NCBI GenBank assembly: GCA_965372015.1
Contig: CBDVAP010000010.1
Span: 1-41,902 of the forward strand
Source: JACZSB01 sp965372015
GTDB lineage: Bacteria; Fidelibacterota; Marinisomatia; SCGC-AAA003-L08; TS1B11
DNA length: 41,902 nt
Direction of reading: 5' to 3'
Shown here: in pieces, positions 1-7,563 of the stretch
Layout of the letters: each line of letters begins with the position of its first letter
Position numbering within the stretch: position 1 is the stretch's first letter
Position numbers and translations under genes: made by a program
Notes under the pieces: generated by a model
What the model was told of the DNA's origin: nothing
The model's database searches: none
The model's input: only the letters and a program-made list of their open reading frames with translations

Positions 1-149
1 GCCAACTGGTTCAAGTTGCGATAAACCGTTCCCAGGCTGACAGCAGGAATCTCCTGCTGTGTCTGAGCGAAAATCCATTCTGCTGTGGGGTGTGTATCGG
101 TTCCCCGCACAATATTAAGGATCGATTCTCTTTGAGGGCTGTAACGCAT
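1..149 (-). CDS. Fur/PerR-family transcriptional regulator, N-terminal part (cut by window edge)
   Basis: The reading frame opens with ATG at 149 and runs off the start of the window, giving 49 residues. It matches the winged-helix N-terminus of the Fur family: an RYSPQRESIL start, then HPTAEWIF, then the very typical recognition segment ISLGTVYRNL-like (here VSLGTVYRNLNQL). Fur-family proteins are metal- or peroxide-sensing repressors (Fur, PerR, Zur). The metal sites lie in the missing C-terminal part, so the sub-type cannot be decided; the short N-terminus is more PerR-like than Fur-like. A 7-1-7 inverted repeat sits directly upstream of the start (154-168), which suggests autoregulation. 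The gene follows the outer-membrane barrel gene on the same strand with a 156-nt gap and its own promoter-like sequence. Confidence 0.85.
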   Translation of the reverse strand, partial: MRYSPQRESILNIVRGTDTHPTAEWIFAQTQQEIPAVSLGTVYRNLNQL

Positions 150-153
150 TAAC

Positions 154-168
154 TAAGAATTATTCCTA
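154..168 (-). promoter_or_regulatory. Fur-family 7-1-7 operator
   Basis: TAAGAAT-T-ATTCCTA on the plus strand is an inverted repeat of two 7-bp arms around one central base, with one mismatch. This is the exact geometry of Fur/PerR/Zur boxes. It lies 5 bases upstream of the start codon of the Fur-like gene and just downstream of its putative -10, so bound repressor would block transcription start. Inferred from geometry only. Confidence 0.6.
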
Positions 169-172
169 CTTA

Positions 173-201
173 AAGTTACCGACCGGCAGCAGCCGGTGCA
201 A
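173..201 (-). promoter_or_regulatory. Putative promoter of the Fur-like gene
   Basis: Read on the minus strand, TTGCAC (201-196) and TAACTT (178-173) are separated by exactly 17 nt. The same -10-like hexamer at the same spacing recurs at 3866-3894 and 15744-15772. The spacer holds a short palindrome (CCGGC, 4-nt loop, GCCGG at 183-196). Confidence 0.45.
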
Positions 202-305
202 GCTAATTTACGCTATTTATGATCAGTCTTCGAGGGATAAACAGCAGTTGTGACTCTTACAGCAACCAGTGTGTGGCAAATAGTCGGTAAAATTCACCAG
301 CGAAG

Positions 306-2159
306 TTACTTTTCTTGGGAACTCCCGGATTTACCACCTTGTGCGGGTGGAAAGGACCACGACAGACTGTAGTGCTTTAGGGGCGCCCCGGACAGGTAGC
401 TAGTGCCTAAGGCGCCGGGAGGAGCGTTCTGGATGGTGCTGGCGGTAAGGTTAAAGATTCCCATTTTCAGTTCAAAGCCCTTCACCTTGACGCCGAAGGC
501 TCCCGTGACCCAATAGGTAGACGATTCGGTTTGTTCGCGAGGGGGAAACAGTGGGGCCGTGTCAGCGAAACCGGGGTCAAACCAGCGGGTAAAATCGTTT
601 CCGATGGAATAGACCCCCACGTAAACAAACGGCCGGGCGCGCCTATTCGGCAATGGTAAGGTAAAATACAGATCGGCGCCGGCGTTGAACCTGGGAGGCG
701 GCAGGGAATCGGCTGTGGCCAGTGCGGTCAGTGCGCCCCGTAGCCTGAGGGCGTCTTGCCAGGGGTACCAGTCAAAGTCCAGGCCCCCGGTGACCGCCTG
801 CCGGCTGTCCGGCGTAGCGGTAGTCAAGTGTGCCACTGTAGCACCGACGGTACCCCAGTCGCCGTCGATCCGATAGGCCGTCGCCCAACGGCTTAAAAGC
901 GCCGGCCCCGGCAGCCAGCTGGTGGAATCCAGTGTGGCCCGCCGGCCGTAATGGGGCCAATCCAGAAATGGGGTGCTATGGCGGCTGAGCAAAAGGGTGC
1001 CGCGCAGCACGGAAAGTGCTACCCACCCCTCCGGTTGGATCTTTCCTTCAACTTCGGCCAATCCGCCGTACCAATCCAGCCGCCGGCCGCCCCCGATCAG
1101 GCCTATGCCAATCTTTTGCGCGGCCACTCGGTGAAAACCAAGCATATCATCGCCGATACTCCGCTGTTTGCGCCGCGCCTCAACCCGCAGGCGCAGCGCA
1201 CCCCGCAGTCGATAGTCCAGCCGGCCGGCAAACCAGCTGGTGGCACTGCGGCGGCGAAAGTGGTCTGTGGTATCAGCGTAAGTGCGGGTGGCCAGTTCGC
1301 TGGTGGCTGTCGACCAGTCGACCCGACCTTGCACTCGGTCGCCCCCATGCTCCAGGGTGAAGCCCTGGGCCCAGGTAGCGCTGCGGCGATTGTCGCTGGT
1401 CAAGCTGAGATTGTTAACGATAAACGGGAGACCCACCCGCTCTTTTTGGAACAGCACTGTGTAGCCCCAACCTGTATTCGCGGTCGCCTGGTGGCGGTAG
1501 TCGATCACATAATCCTGGAGTACGTTATTCACGATATTCCAACCCCGCTCCGGCCCGGAAAGTCCATATTGTCCGGCGTGGCTGAGTCCGCGGCCGGCCA
1601 ACACCAGGCTGCGGGTCTCATCCAGCCTGGCCGATGCTCCCACTTGTACGTCATGGTAACGATAGTCACCCTGATCCCAGTGGAAATAGGTCCGGCTGGC
1701 ACGGGCGCTATCAAGCATTGGTATCACGGCGAAGGTGATCAAGTCTTCGCCCCAGCTGAAACCGGTAGCGCTCCCATCAAGAGAAATTACCCTTGGCGAG
1801 ACCATGACCATCGAAGTAGGTATCACGGCTGAGAGGACCGGCTGGCCCAGCCCCCCGTCCAGGCGGGCGGCGCCGATCAGCAAGTCGGCAGGAACGAACG
1901 GGTTGGCGATGGTGGCCGCCAAGTCCGAATGGCCCCATTCATCCCAGTGCAGGTACAGTAGTCCGGTCTTGGGTGCGTCCCGCATCAGGGGGGCCAATGA
2001 ATTGACCCAGAAAAAATCCGGTCCCTGCACCGTATCTACCACCGATTCCTCCTCGGTCAGCGGGATGGAAGGTTCCGCTTCCGGCACCTGGCCGATCAAT
2101 AGTGAACCGGCCAGCGCCACCAGCACCGGGGGTAGCAGACGATAGCAATCGACGGTCAC
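306..2159 (-). CDS. Outer-membrane beta-barrel protein (porin/receptor-like)
   Basis: A 617-residue protein with an N-terminal hydrophobic signal segment (about residues 8-23, ending near GQVPEAEP), followed by many alternating aromatic/polar strands typical of an outer-membrane barrel, for example the YFTLPLP..RPFVYVGVYSIG stretch and the C-terminal KHYSLSWSFPP. No TonB plug domain is recognisable, so it is more likely a porin-like or plug-less barrel than a classic TonB-dependent receptor. It starts with GTG overlapping the TGA stop of the ECF S-component gene (GTGA), so the two are translationally coupled. The tail after the last aromatic strand (GGKSGSSQEK) is polar. The context suggests that it passes a small nutrient across the outer membrane for the inner-membrane S component. 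The substrate is unknown. Confidence 0.7.
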   Translation of the reverse strand: MTVDCYRLLPPVLVALAGSLLIGQVPEAEPSIPLTEEESVVDTVQGPDFFWVNSLAPLMRDAPKTGLLYLHWDEWGHSDLAATIANPFVPADLLIGAARLDGGLGQPVLSAVIPTSMVMVSPRVISLDGSATGFSWGEDLITFAVIPMLDSARASRTYFHWDQGDYRYHDVQVGASARLDETRSLVLAGRGLSHAGQYGLSGPERGWNIVNNVLQDYVIDYRHQATANTGWGYTVLFQKERVGLPFIVNNLSLTSDNRRSATWAQGFTLEHGGDRVQGRVDWSTATSELATRTYADTTDHFRRRSATSWFAGRLDYRLRGALRLRVEARRKQRSIGDDMLGFHRVAAQKIGIGLIGGGRRLDWYGGLAEVEGKIQPEGWVALSVLRGTLLLSRHSTPFLDWPHYGRRATLDSTSWLPGPALLSRWATAYRIDGDWGTVGATVAHLTTATPDSRQAVTGGLDFDWYPWQDALRLRGALTALATADSLPPPRFNAGADLYFTLPLPNRRARPFVYVGVYSIGNDFTRWFDPGFADTAPLFPPREQTESSTYWVTGAFGVKVKGFELKMGIFNLTASTIQNAPPGALGTSYLSGAPLKHYSLSWSFPPAQGGKSGSSQEK

Positions 2160-2737
2160 GTTCCCTCTTTTTCTGGTGCGGGCGCCCAGTCGGCGAAGGT
2201 GGATGATTGAGAAACGGGGCTAGCCACCTGGATCATCCGCGGCACCACCCAGAAAAAGATCAACAGGTTGGATACCTGGTGAATAATGGTAAAGGCCAGG
2301 CCGGAGATCAGCACAACTCCGATCTCCTGCGGCGAGGCACCGGCGAACAGGGGAAAACTGATGGTGGTAAGCCCATCGTAAACTACCGTCAAGGCCAATC
2401 CGGTGAGCGCCAGGCTGAGCCGTAGCGGCCAGCCATTCCGGACATCGGTGGTCCAACGCTTAAACCAGCCGCCGGACAGTCCCGTCAGACCCTGGCTGAT
2501 CATCTGGGCCGCCAACAGAACCGGGAAGGCCAGCCCGGACCCCAGCGGGTTGGTGGCGGAAAAGAGGAACATTCCCGTACTCCCCACCACTGCCCCCCAC
2601 AGCGGTCCCAGGGCGGCGCCGGCGGTAAACGCCAGGGCGGTGATAAACTCCACATTGGGCACCATTGCCAGCGCCCAACCGGAACCCACCATCAGGGCCA
2701 CGAACATGGCCACCCTGGTCATGGTGGTGGTTTTCAC
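2156..2737 (-). CDS. ECF-type transporter substrate-binding (S) component
   Basis: A 193-residue, very hydrophobic protein with about five or six membrane segments. The N-terminal half (VPNVEFITALAFTAGAALGP followed by a segment with FLFSATNPLGSGLAFP) matches S components of energy-coupling-factor importers, which bind vitamins or other trace nutrients and dock onto a shared EcfAA'T energy module. No EcfA or EcfT gene is in the window, as expected for group II systems with solitary S components. The frame opens with GTG at 2737, overlapping the TGA of the upstream exoribonuclease gene (GTGA); an in-frame ATG at 2722 is the alternative start. Its stop overlaps the start of the barrel gene. The substrate cannot be read from the sequence. 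Confidence 0.75.
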   Translation of the reverse strand: MKTTTMTRVAMFVALMVGSGWALAMVPNVEFITALAFTAGAALGPLWGAVVGSTGMFLFSATNPLGSGLAFPVLLAAQMISQGLTGLSGGWFKRWTTDVRNGWPLRLSLALTGLALTVVYDGLTTISFPLFAGASPQEIGVVLISGLAFTIIHQVSNLLIFFWVVPRMIQVASPVSQSSTFADWAPAPEKEGT

Positions 2738-3732
2738 CGGCCGGTCTGTTTAAAGAGCAAGGTACGGAAGTAGTTACGGGCCGAGGTGAATGAGCCGTCG
2801 GAGGGGTCGTTGTCGATTTCCCGGTACATCAGGTCGAGCTTCCCATCCAGACTGTCGATCATATGCACCAGTAGGGCTTCGGGAAAGCGAGGGTACCTGG
2901 GCGTCTCCTTGGACGAATAACCGGGGTGTGCCAGGATAATGTGCTCCAATTGCAGGGCCAGATCGGTGGGGAAATCGTCATCGTCCCCTATCCCGGCCCT
3001 GACGATATCGCGCCCCAGCACCACATGGCCCACCAGCTGCCCTTCCTCGGTATATTCCGCTTCCAGGGTCCTGGTTACCGCCTGTACCCGGCCGATATCG
3101 TGGAGCAGCGTACCGCACACCAGGAGGTCCTTATCCACCCGCGGGTAGTGCTCCCCCACAAAGGCGGCTATCTCGCCGGTGGACACCAGGTGCAGCAGAA
3201 AACCGCCCCGCTCGGTATGATGGTAGTTCAGCGATGCGGGCAGCTCCATGACCGCCGCTTTGTGAGTGCGGAAAATAGAGCGGAGCAGCCCCTTGAGATG
3301 CCTGTTACGAACACCGGTTATCAGGCGGCGCAACGACTCCCATAGTTTTCGGGGGTCCTGTGTGATGGTTGGGACCAGCAGGTCCTCCCGGAAGCCGTAG
3401 CGGCCGTAGCGCTCTTTGGTGGCCTTGGCGATATGGCTGCAGTTGAGCTGCAACGAGCCGCGGAAGTTTTCCACCACACCCTTGGCGGCGATGGGGTCGC
3501 CGGCCTCAAACAGCTCACTGAAATGGTCTACGTTGTCCCACACCCGGGCCGCAATGCGGCCGGTGGCGTCCTGCAACAGCAGATCCAGGTAATAATCTCC
3601 CAGCTTGGTCGTGTGCCTGTTCTTTTCCAGGCATAGGAAAAAACCCTGGACGGTGGTGTTCTCCTGGTAGTCCTTGATCGCGGTAATCTTCAAACCGCAG
3701 TAAAATTGGAGCCTTCGGGACCATGGATACAA
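2734..3732 (-). CDS. YhaM-like 3'-5' exoribonuclease (OB fold + HD domain)
   Basis: The N-terminal part (about residues 15-115) is an OB-fold nucleic-acid binding domain (GFFLCLEKN..., LLLQDATGRIAARVWDNVD). The C-terminal part is an HD phosphohydrolase domain: H in HHTERGGFLLHL, the HD pair in TLLHDIGRV, then LEHIILAHPGY and the distal D in HMIDSLDGKLDLM. This architecture is that of YhaM/CBF1, a metal-dependent 3'-5' exoribonuclease involved in RNA turnover. The start is uncertain: the first available codon is TTG at 3732 with no good ribosome-binding site, and there is another TTG 13 codons later (GLKITAIKDY), where the family alignment would begin. It is the first gene of a minus-strand GTGA-coupled trio. 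Confidence 0.85.
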   Translation of the reverse strand: MYPWSRRLQFYCGLKITAIKDYQENTTVQGFFLCLEKNRHTTKLGDYYLDLLLQDATGRIAARVWDNVDHFSELFEAGDPIAAKGVVENFRGSLQLNCSHIAKATKERYGRYGFREDLLVPTITQDPRKLWESLRRLITGVRNRHLKGLLRSIFRTHKAAVMELPASLNYHHTERGGFLLHLVSTGEIAAFVGEHYPRVDKDLLVCGTLLHDIGRVQAVTRTLEAEYTEEGQLVGHVVLGRDIVRAGIGDDDDFPTDLALQLEHIILAHPGYSSKETPRYPRFPEALLVHMIDSLDGKLDLMYREIDNDPSDGSFTSARNYFRTLLFKQTGR

Positions 3733-3828
3733 GCTTGTTTGCGTCTTGCCCGCCGGTAAGCGCTACAGTGGCAGCTACATTTGGTGAAAACTCACACCTG
3801 ATCCAGCCAAGTTTTCGGGGTGACGGCT

Positions 3829-3864
3829 GTGTTAAGTTCCGGCCCCGGTGGACCGGATTAACAC
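3829..3864. repeat. Long inverted repeat in the divergent promoter region
   Basis: Perfect 7-bp outer arms (GTGTTAA / TTAACAC) enclose a second pair of 5-bp arms (TCCGG / CCGGA) around a C/G-rich loop. The repeat ends 2 nt before the -35-like TTGAAC of the plus-strand operon and lies about 100 nt upstream of the minus-strand yhaM-like gene. It could be an operator for a dimeric regulator or a cruciform/hairpin. There is no T-tract on either strand, so a terminator is less likely. Confidence 0.5.
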
Positions 3865-3865
3865 T

Positions 3866-3894
3866 TTGAACCTCGCCTGTTCGCCGAATAACTT
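3866..3894 (+). promoter_or_regulatory. Putative promoter of the nlpC-HNH-trpS operon
   Basis: TTGAAC (3866-3871), a 17-nt spacer and TAACTT (3889-3894). The start of transcription would fall near 3901, about 38 nt before the NlpC/P60 start codon. It shares its -10-like hexamer and spacing with the sites at 173-201 (minus) and 15744-15772. Confidence 0.45.
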
Positions 3895-3938
3895 AAATGC
3901 TCATGCCATGATTAACGACCCGCACAGAATAGCTTGAC

Positions 3939-4754
3939 ATGCCTGAACCCCGCCCTCGAACCGGCTTGGTGGTGAATAGCGCCGTAGCCAACGTGTATCG
4001 TGAACCGGCGTTTAGCGCCGAACTGGTGACCCAGGCCGTGCTAGGGGAAACACCCCAGGTGATCGACCAGCAAGGTAAGTGGTTCCAGGTGCGCCAATGG
4101 GACGGGTACGAAGGTTGGCTCTATCACTTTTACTTGACGAAAAATCCTGAATTTCTAATTGAGGTTGAGAGTGTGACAGTGACTGTAGCAGTGGCCCCTA
4201 TCCGGCAGCGGCCTGCTGACGATGCACCTGCTATCCGAGAGGCGGTGTTCGGCTGCCGCCTGCCGGTGCTGGATCGCCGTGGCTTCTGGGTGCAGGTGGC
4301 CCTGCCCGACGGCGCCACCGGTTGGTTGCAGCCTAAATCGGAGCAGCTCTTCGGTAGCAGGCGGGAACGGATTGTACAGGTAGCTCGCCATTTCCTGGGG
4401 GCGCCATATTTCTGGGGCGGCAAAACCCCCAAGGGATTCGATTGTTCGGGACTGGTGCAGACCTGCTTTAAAGCGCTGGGGGTGGACCTGCCGCGGGATT
4501 CACGCCTGCAACATGAGTTCCAGGAGCTGCCGGCGGTGGATTTGGAACCGGCCCAGCCGGGAGACCTGCTTTTCTTCTGCGAGTCGGACGGCCGGGTCTC
4601 CCATGTGGGGATTGCCACCGGCGATAGCGGCATCATCCATTGCTCCGGTTGGGTGAAAGAAGAGAGCCTGGATCCCCATAGCCCCGCCTATAACCATACA
4701 TTGAAGGGGATTTTCCTTCAGGGGCGGGATACCTCGGAGCTGCTCCATGAGTAA
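3939..4754 (+). CDS. NlpC/P60 family peptidase with two bacterial SH3 domains
   Basis: 271 residues. Two SH3-like segments (about 8-68 and 78-135) precede an NlpC/P60 cysteine peptidase domain (about 143-262). The catalytic Cys169 lies in GFDCSGLV, His222 in SHVGIA, and the third polar residue is His234 in IIHCSG. The layout resembles the YkfC class, which cleaves gamma-D-Glu-diaminoacid bonds in cell-wall peptides. There is no signal peptide, so the enzyme probably acts in the cytoplasm on recycled muropeptides (inference). It is the first gene after the divergent promoter. Its ATG has no convincing Shine-Dalgarno sequence and is preceded by very short upstream reading frames. Its stop codon overlaps the next gene by 8 nt. 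Confidence 0.85.
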   Translation: MPEPRPRTGLVVNSAVANVYREPAFSAELVTQAVLGETPQVIDQQGKWFQVRQWDGYEGWLYHFYLTKNPEFLIEVESVTVTVAVAPIRQRPADDAPAIREAVFGCRLPVLDRRGFWVQVALPDGATGWLQPKSEQLFGSRRERIVQVARHFLGAPYFWGGKTPKGFDCSGLVQTCFKALGVDLPRDSRLQHEFQELPAVDLEPAQPGDLLFFCESDGRVSHVGIATGDSGIIHCSGWVKEESLDPHSPAYNHTLKGIFLQGRDTSELLHE

Positions 4755-5292
4755 CGGGGGCAACGGACGGGCCACCGGTATCCTGAACCGGTACGTGCTG
4801 GTACTGAACCAGAGCTACGAGCCGGTGATGGTGACCAATGCCAAACGGGCGGTTATCCTGCTGATCCTGGACAAGGCCGAGGAGGTAGTCAATTACCGGG
4901 AGATAATTCACTCCGCCTCGTGGCAGATGCCGTTGCCCAGCGTCGTGCGGCTGTCGCGCTACGTGCCAGTGCGCAACAAAGATGTGGTGCTGACCCGCAA
5001 AAACCTGCTTAAACGTGACAATCACCACTGCCAGTATTGCGGGCGCACTTCGGTGCCCCTGACCATAGACCATGTTATCCCTAAGCAAAATGGTGGCCGC
5101 AACAGCTGGGATAATCTGGTAGCCGCCTGTCACTCGTGCAATGTGCGCAAGGGTAACCGCACACCCGCTGAGGCCGACATGGCCCTGCTGATACCGCCCT
5201 TCAAGCCCTCCAGAATCACCTATTTCCAGAAATTCGTCCGTAAACACCAAGAGGCCTGGAAGCCCTACCTGTATATGGAGCCCACTGTATGA
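4747..5292 (+). CDS. HNH endonuclease family protein
   Basis: 181 residues. The HNH fold spans about residues 90-137: zinc knuckle pairs CQYC (95-98) and CHSC (128-131) flank the core DH (108-109), N123 and N132. The N-terminal half (LVLNQSYEPVMVTNAKRAVILLILDKAEEV) is the conserved extension found in chromosomal stand-alone HNH proteins of many bacteria. Its physiological role is not established; DNA nicking or repair is usually assumed. It overlaps nlpC/P60 by 8 nt, and its stop overlaps trpS in an ATGA, so it belongs to a housekeeping operon and does not look like a homing or mobile nuclease. Confidence 0.85.
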   Translation: MSNGGNGRATGILNRYVLVLNQSYEPVMVTNAKRAVILLILDKAEEVVNYREIIHSASWQMPLPSVVRLSRYVPVRNKDVVLTRKNLLKRDNHHCQYCGRTSVPLTIDHVIPKQNGGRNSWDNLVAACHSCNVRKGNRTPAEADMALLIPPFKPSRITYFQKFVRKHQEAWKPYLYMEPTV

Positions 5293-6266
5293 AAAAAAGG
5301 GTGCTCTCGGGCATGCGGCCCACCGGACAATTACACCTGGGCCATTACGTAGGAGCGCTGGAGAATTGGGTCGAGTTACAGAAGACCTACCAGAATTTCC
5401 ACTTAATCGCCGATTATCACGTGCTCACCACCGACCTGGACACTTCCTTGATGGAGGCCAACACACTGGAGATGTTGAAGGACTGGCTGGCGGCGGGCAT
5501 CGACCCTGAGAAAAGTCCCATCTTCCGCCAGAGCCAGATCAAGGAACACGCCGAGTTATTCCTGATTCTGGCCATGTTGATCACTACCGCCCGGCTGGAA
5601 CGCAATCCTACCCTGAAGGAGCAGGTACGGGACTTAAAAATCGAGAACCTGGTATACGGCCATCTGGGCTACCCGGTGCTGCAGGCCGCCGACATCCTGC
5701 TTTATAAGGGTGAGCTGGTGCCGGTGGGCGAGGACCAGGCGCCCCATGTGGAAATCTCCCGGGAACTGGCTCGCAGGTTTAACGGCACCTACGGTGAGGT
5801 TTTCCCCGAGCCGGCGCCCAAGCTGACCACCTTTGCCCGCCTGCCGGGGCTGGACGGTCAGGCCAAAATGAGCAAGTCGCTGGATAATGCCTTGCTGTTG
5901 AGCGATGAGCCCGACGTCATCCAGCAGCGGTTGCGCAAGGCGTTCACCGATCCCCAGAAGCTCCGTAAGAATGATCCCGGGCGACCCGATATCTGCCTGG
6001 TCTTTACCTACCATAAGAGATTTAATCCGAGTGAAACCGCCGAAATAAGGGCCGGGTGTGAAAGCGGCGCATTGGGGTGTGTGGAGTGCAAGCAACGCTG
6101 TGGATCAGCCATTGCGGAACAGTTGGCCCCCCTGCGTGAGCGGCGGCGGCAGTACGATCAGCAGCCCGGCCGGTTGTGGGAGATCCTGCGCGCAGGTGAG
6201 GAGCGGGCGCGGCTGGAAGCGCGGGAGACCATGGGGCAGGTGCGAGCTGCCATGGGGCTGGGTTGA
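5289..6266 (+). CDS. trpS: Tryptophanyl-tRNA synthetase, with a Cys motif like iron-sulfur TrpRS
   Basis: A 325-residue class I synthetase that charges tRNA-Trp. The HIGH-type signature is HLGH (16-19) and the KMSKS signature is at 193-197. The length is normal for bacterial TrpRS. In the C-terminal region Cys236, Cys257, Cys264 and Cys267 give the spacing C-x20-C-x6-C-x2-C, followed by Cys271. This closely resembles the cysteine pattern of the Thermotoga TrpRS that binds a [4Fe-4S] cluster near the anticodon-binding part. Cluster binding here is inferred. The start ATG overlaps the stop of the HNH gene, and the stop overlaps scpA (TGATG). Confidence 0.95.
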   Translation: MKKRVLSGMRPTGQLHLGHYVGALENWVELQKTYQNFHLIADYHVLTTDLDTSLMEANTLEMLKDWLAAGIDPEKSPIFRQSQIKEHAELFLILAMLITTARLERNPTLKEQVRDLKIENLVYGHLGYPVLQAADILLYKGELVPVGEDQAPHVEISRELARRFNGTYGEVFPEPAPKLTTFARLPGLDGQAKMSKSLDNALLLSDEPDVIQQRLRKAFTDPQKLRKNDPGRPDICLVFTYHKRFNPSETAEIRAGCESGALGCVECKQRCGSAIAEQLAPLRERRRQYDQQPGRLWEILRAGEERARLEARETMGQVRAAMGLG

Positions 6267-6988
6267 TGGCCTACCGCATACACCTGGAGAACTTCGAGGG
6301 GCCGCTGGATCTGCTGCTCTACTTCATCCAGCGGGATCAGATCGATATTTATGACATCCCCATTGCCCATATCACGGCCGAATACCTGAGCTACCTGGAT
6401 CTGATGGAGTCCTTAAGCCTGTCGGTGGCCGGAGAGTTTATCTTGCTGGCGGCCACACTGATGCATATCAAGGCCCGTATGCTGCTGCCCCAGCCGGAAC
6501 CCACCGAGGACGAGCTCATCGATGATCCTCGCCGGGAATTGGTGCAGCTACTGGTGGAATACCAACATATCAAAGCGGCCGCTGAACGGCTGCGCCAGTT
6601 GGGTGAGCAACGCCGGACCCAGTACCCCCGAGGGATAGTAATCAACCCGGGGGGGAACGGAGCAGATCCGGGCGAATATCTACAGGATGTTTCGCTATAC
6701 CAGTTAATGGCCGTTTTTAAAGAGGTCATGGACCGCCTGCCGCGCAACGAGCCGCTACGAGTCCAGCCGGAACCGATTAAACTGGACGAGAGCATCAGGG
6801 CCATCCATGGGGCCTTCGGTTCCGCCAGCCGGATCACCTTCCGGCAGGTGCTGCGCATGGCGCACAATATCCCCGAAGTAGTAGTCGTTTTCCTGGCAGT
6901 GCTGGAGCTGCTGCGCCAGGGGGTGATCATTGTGGAACAGGGCTCCCCCTTCGCCGAAATCTATCTGCAAAAGGCGGCGGCCAACTGA
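6266..6988 (+). CDS. scpA: Segregation and condensation protein A
   Basis: A 240-residue kleisin subunit of the SMC-ScpAB condensin. The N-terminal signature is YRIHLENFEGPLDLLLYFIQRDQIDIYDIPIAHIT, essentially the family consensus, and the C-terminal winged-helix segment (TFRQVL...VVVFLAVLELLRQGVI) binds the SMC head. The ATG at 6266 overlaps the trpS stop; a TTG one codon earlier is also in frame but less likely. Its stop overlaps scpB (TGATG), so the two partners are made together. Confidence 0.95.
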   Translation: MAYRIHLENFEGPLDLLLYFIQRDQIDIYDIPIAHITAEYLSYLDLMESLSLSVAGEFILLAATLMHIKARMLLPQPEPTEDELIDDPRRELVQLLVEYQHIKAAAERLRQLGEQRRTQYPRGIVINPGGNGADPGEYLQDVSLYQLMAVFKEVMDRLPRNEPLRVQPEPIKLDESIRAIHGAFGSASRITFRQVLRMAHNIPEVVVVFLAVLELLRQGVIIVEQGSPFAEIYLQKAAAN

Positions 6989-7563
6989 TGGAAAACGCTC
7001 CGGGCGAGGAAATTCTCCAGGTCGTCGAGGCTCTTTTGATGGCCACCCCCGAACCGCTCACCAAAGCGCGCTTCAACCAGTGCTTAGAGCGCCCCGACGT
7101 GAGCTTAGAAGCGGTTATCGAGGCCCTGCGCCGCCGCTTCGAGGAGCAGGAGCGCCCGGTCCAGATTGTCTTCGTTGACCGGGGTTATCAACTGGTCACC
7201 AAGGCCGAGTTCCAACCCTATCTGCAGCGCCTTTTTCAGAAGCCGGGCCGGCTCAGCCTCACCCGGGCGGCCCTGGAGACCATCGCAGTAGTGGCCTACC
7301 GCCAGCCGGTAACCAAGCTGGAGATCGACCAGATTCGAGGGGTAAATAGTGATTCGACACTGAAGACCCTGCTGGAGCGAGAGCTGATCAATATTGCCGG
7401 CCGCGAGGAAGCGGTGGGACGGCCGCTGCTGTACGGCACTACCGGACAGTTCTTGCAGGCTTTCGGGCTGGGCGCCTTGAGTGATATGCCCAAGCTGCGG
7501 GAGATTCGCGAAATCATGGGTGAGACGGAAAGTCCTACCCCGGTGGTACATGAGACTGAATAA
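6988..7563 (+). CDS. scpB: Segregation and condensation protein B
   Basis: A 191-residue winged-helix protein that dimerises and binds ScpA in the SMC condensin complex. Family features are EALLMATPEPLT near the N-terminus and the conserved block LSLTRAALETIAVVAYRQPVTKLEIDQIRGVNSDSTLKTLLERELI (about residues 89-135). It is translationally coupled to scpA, and its last 14 nt overlap the start of the pseudouridine synthase gene. Confidence 0.93.
   Translation: MENAPGEEILQVVEALLMATPEPLTKARFNQCLERPDVSLEAVIEALRRRFEEQERPVQIVFVDRGYQLVTKAEFQPYLQRLFQKPGRLSLTRAALETIAVVAYRQPVTKLEIDQIRGVNSDSTLKTLLERELINIAGREEAVGRPLLYGTTGQFLQAFGLGALSDMPKLREIREIMGETESPTPVVHETE

Noticed and set aside
951..1832. A 293-codon open frame on the plus strand
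   Set aside because: It lies wholly antisense to the outer-membrane barrel gene, has no family resemblance, and its composition is that of a shadow of the real gene.
3729..3830. Possible TPP or cobalamin riboswitch upstream of the yhaM-like gene
   Set aside because: Fragments such as ACCTGATCCAGCC and GCCACTG occur, but their order and strand do not fit either riboswitch and the other conserved blocks are missing.
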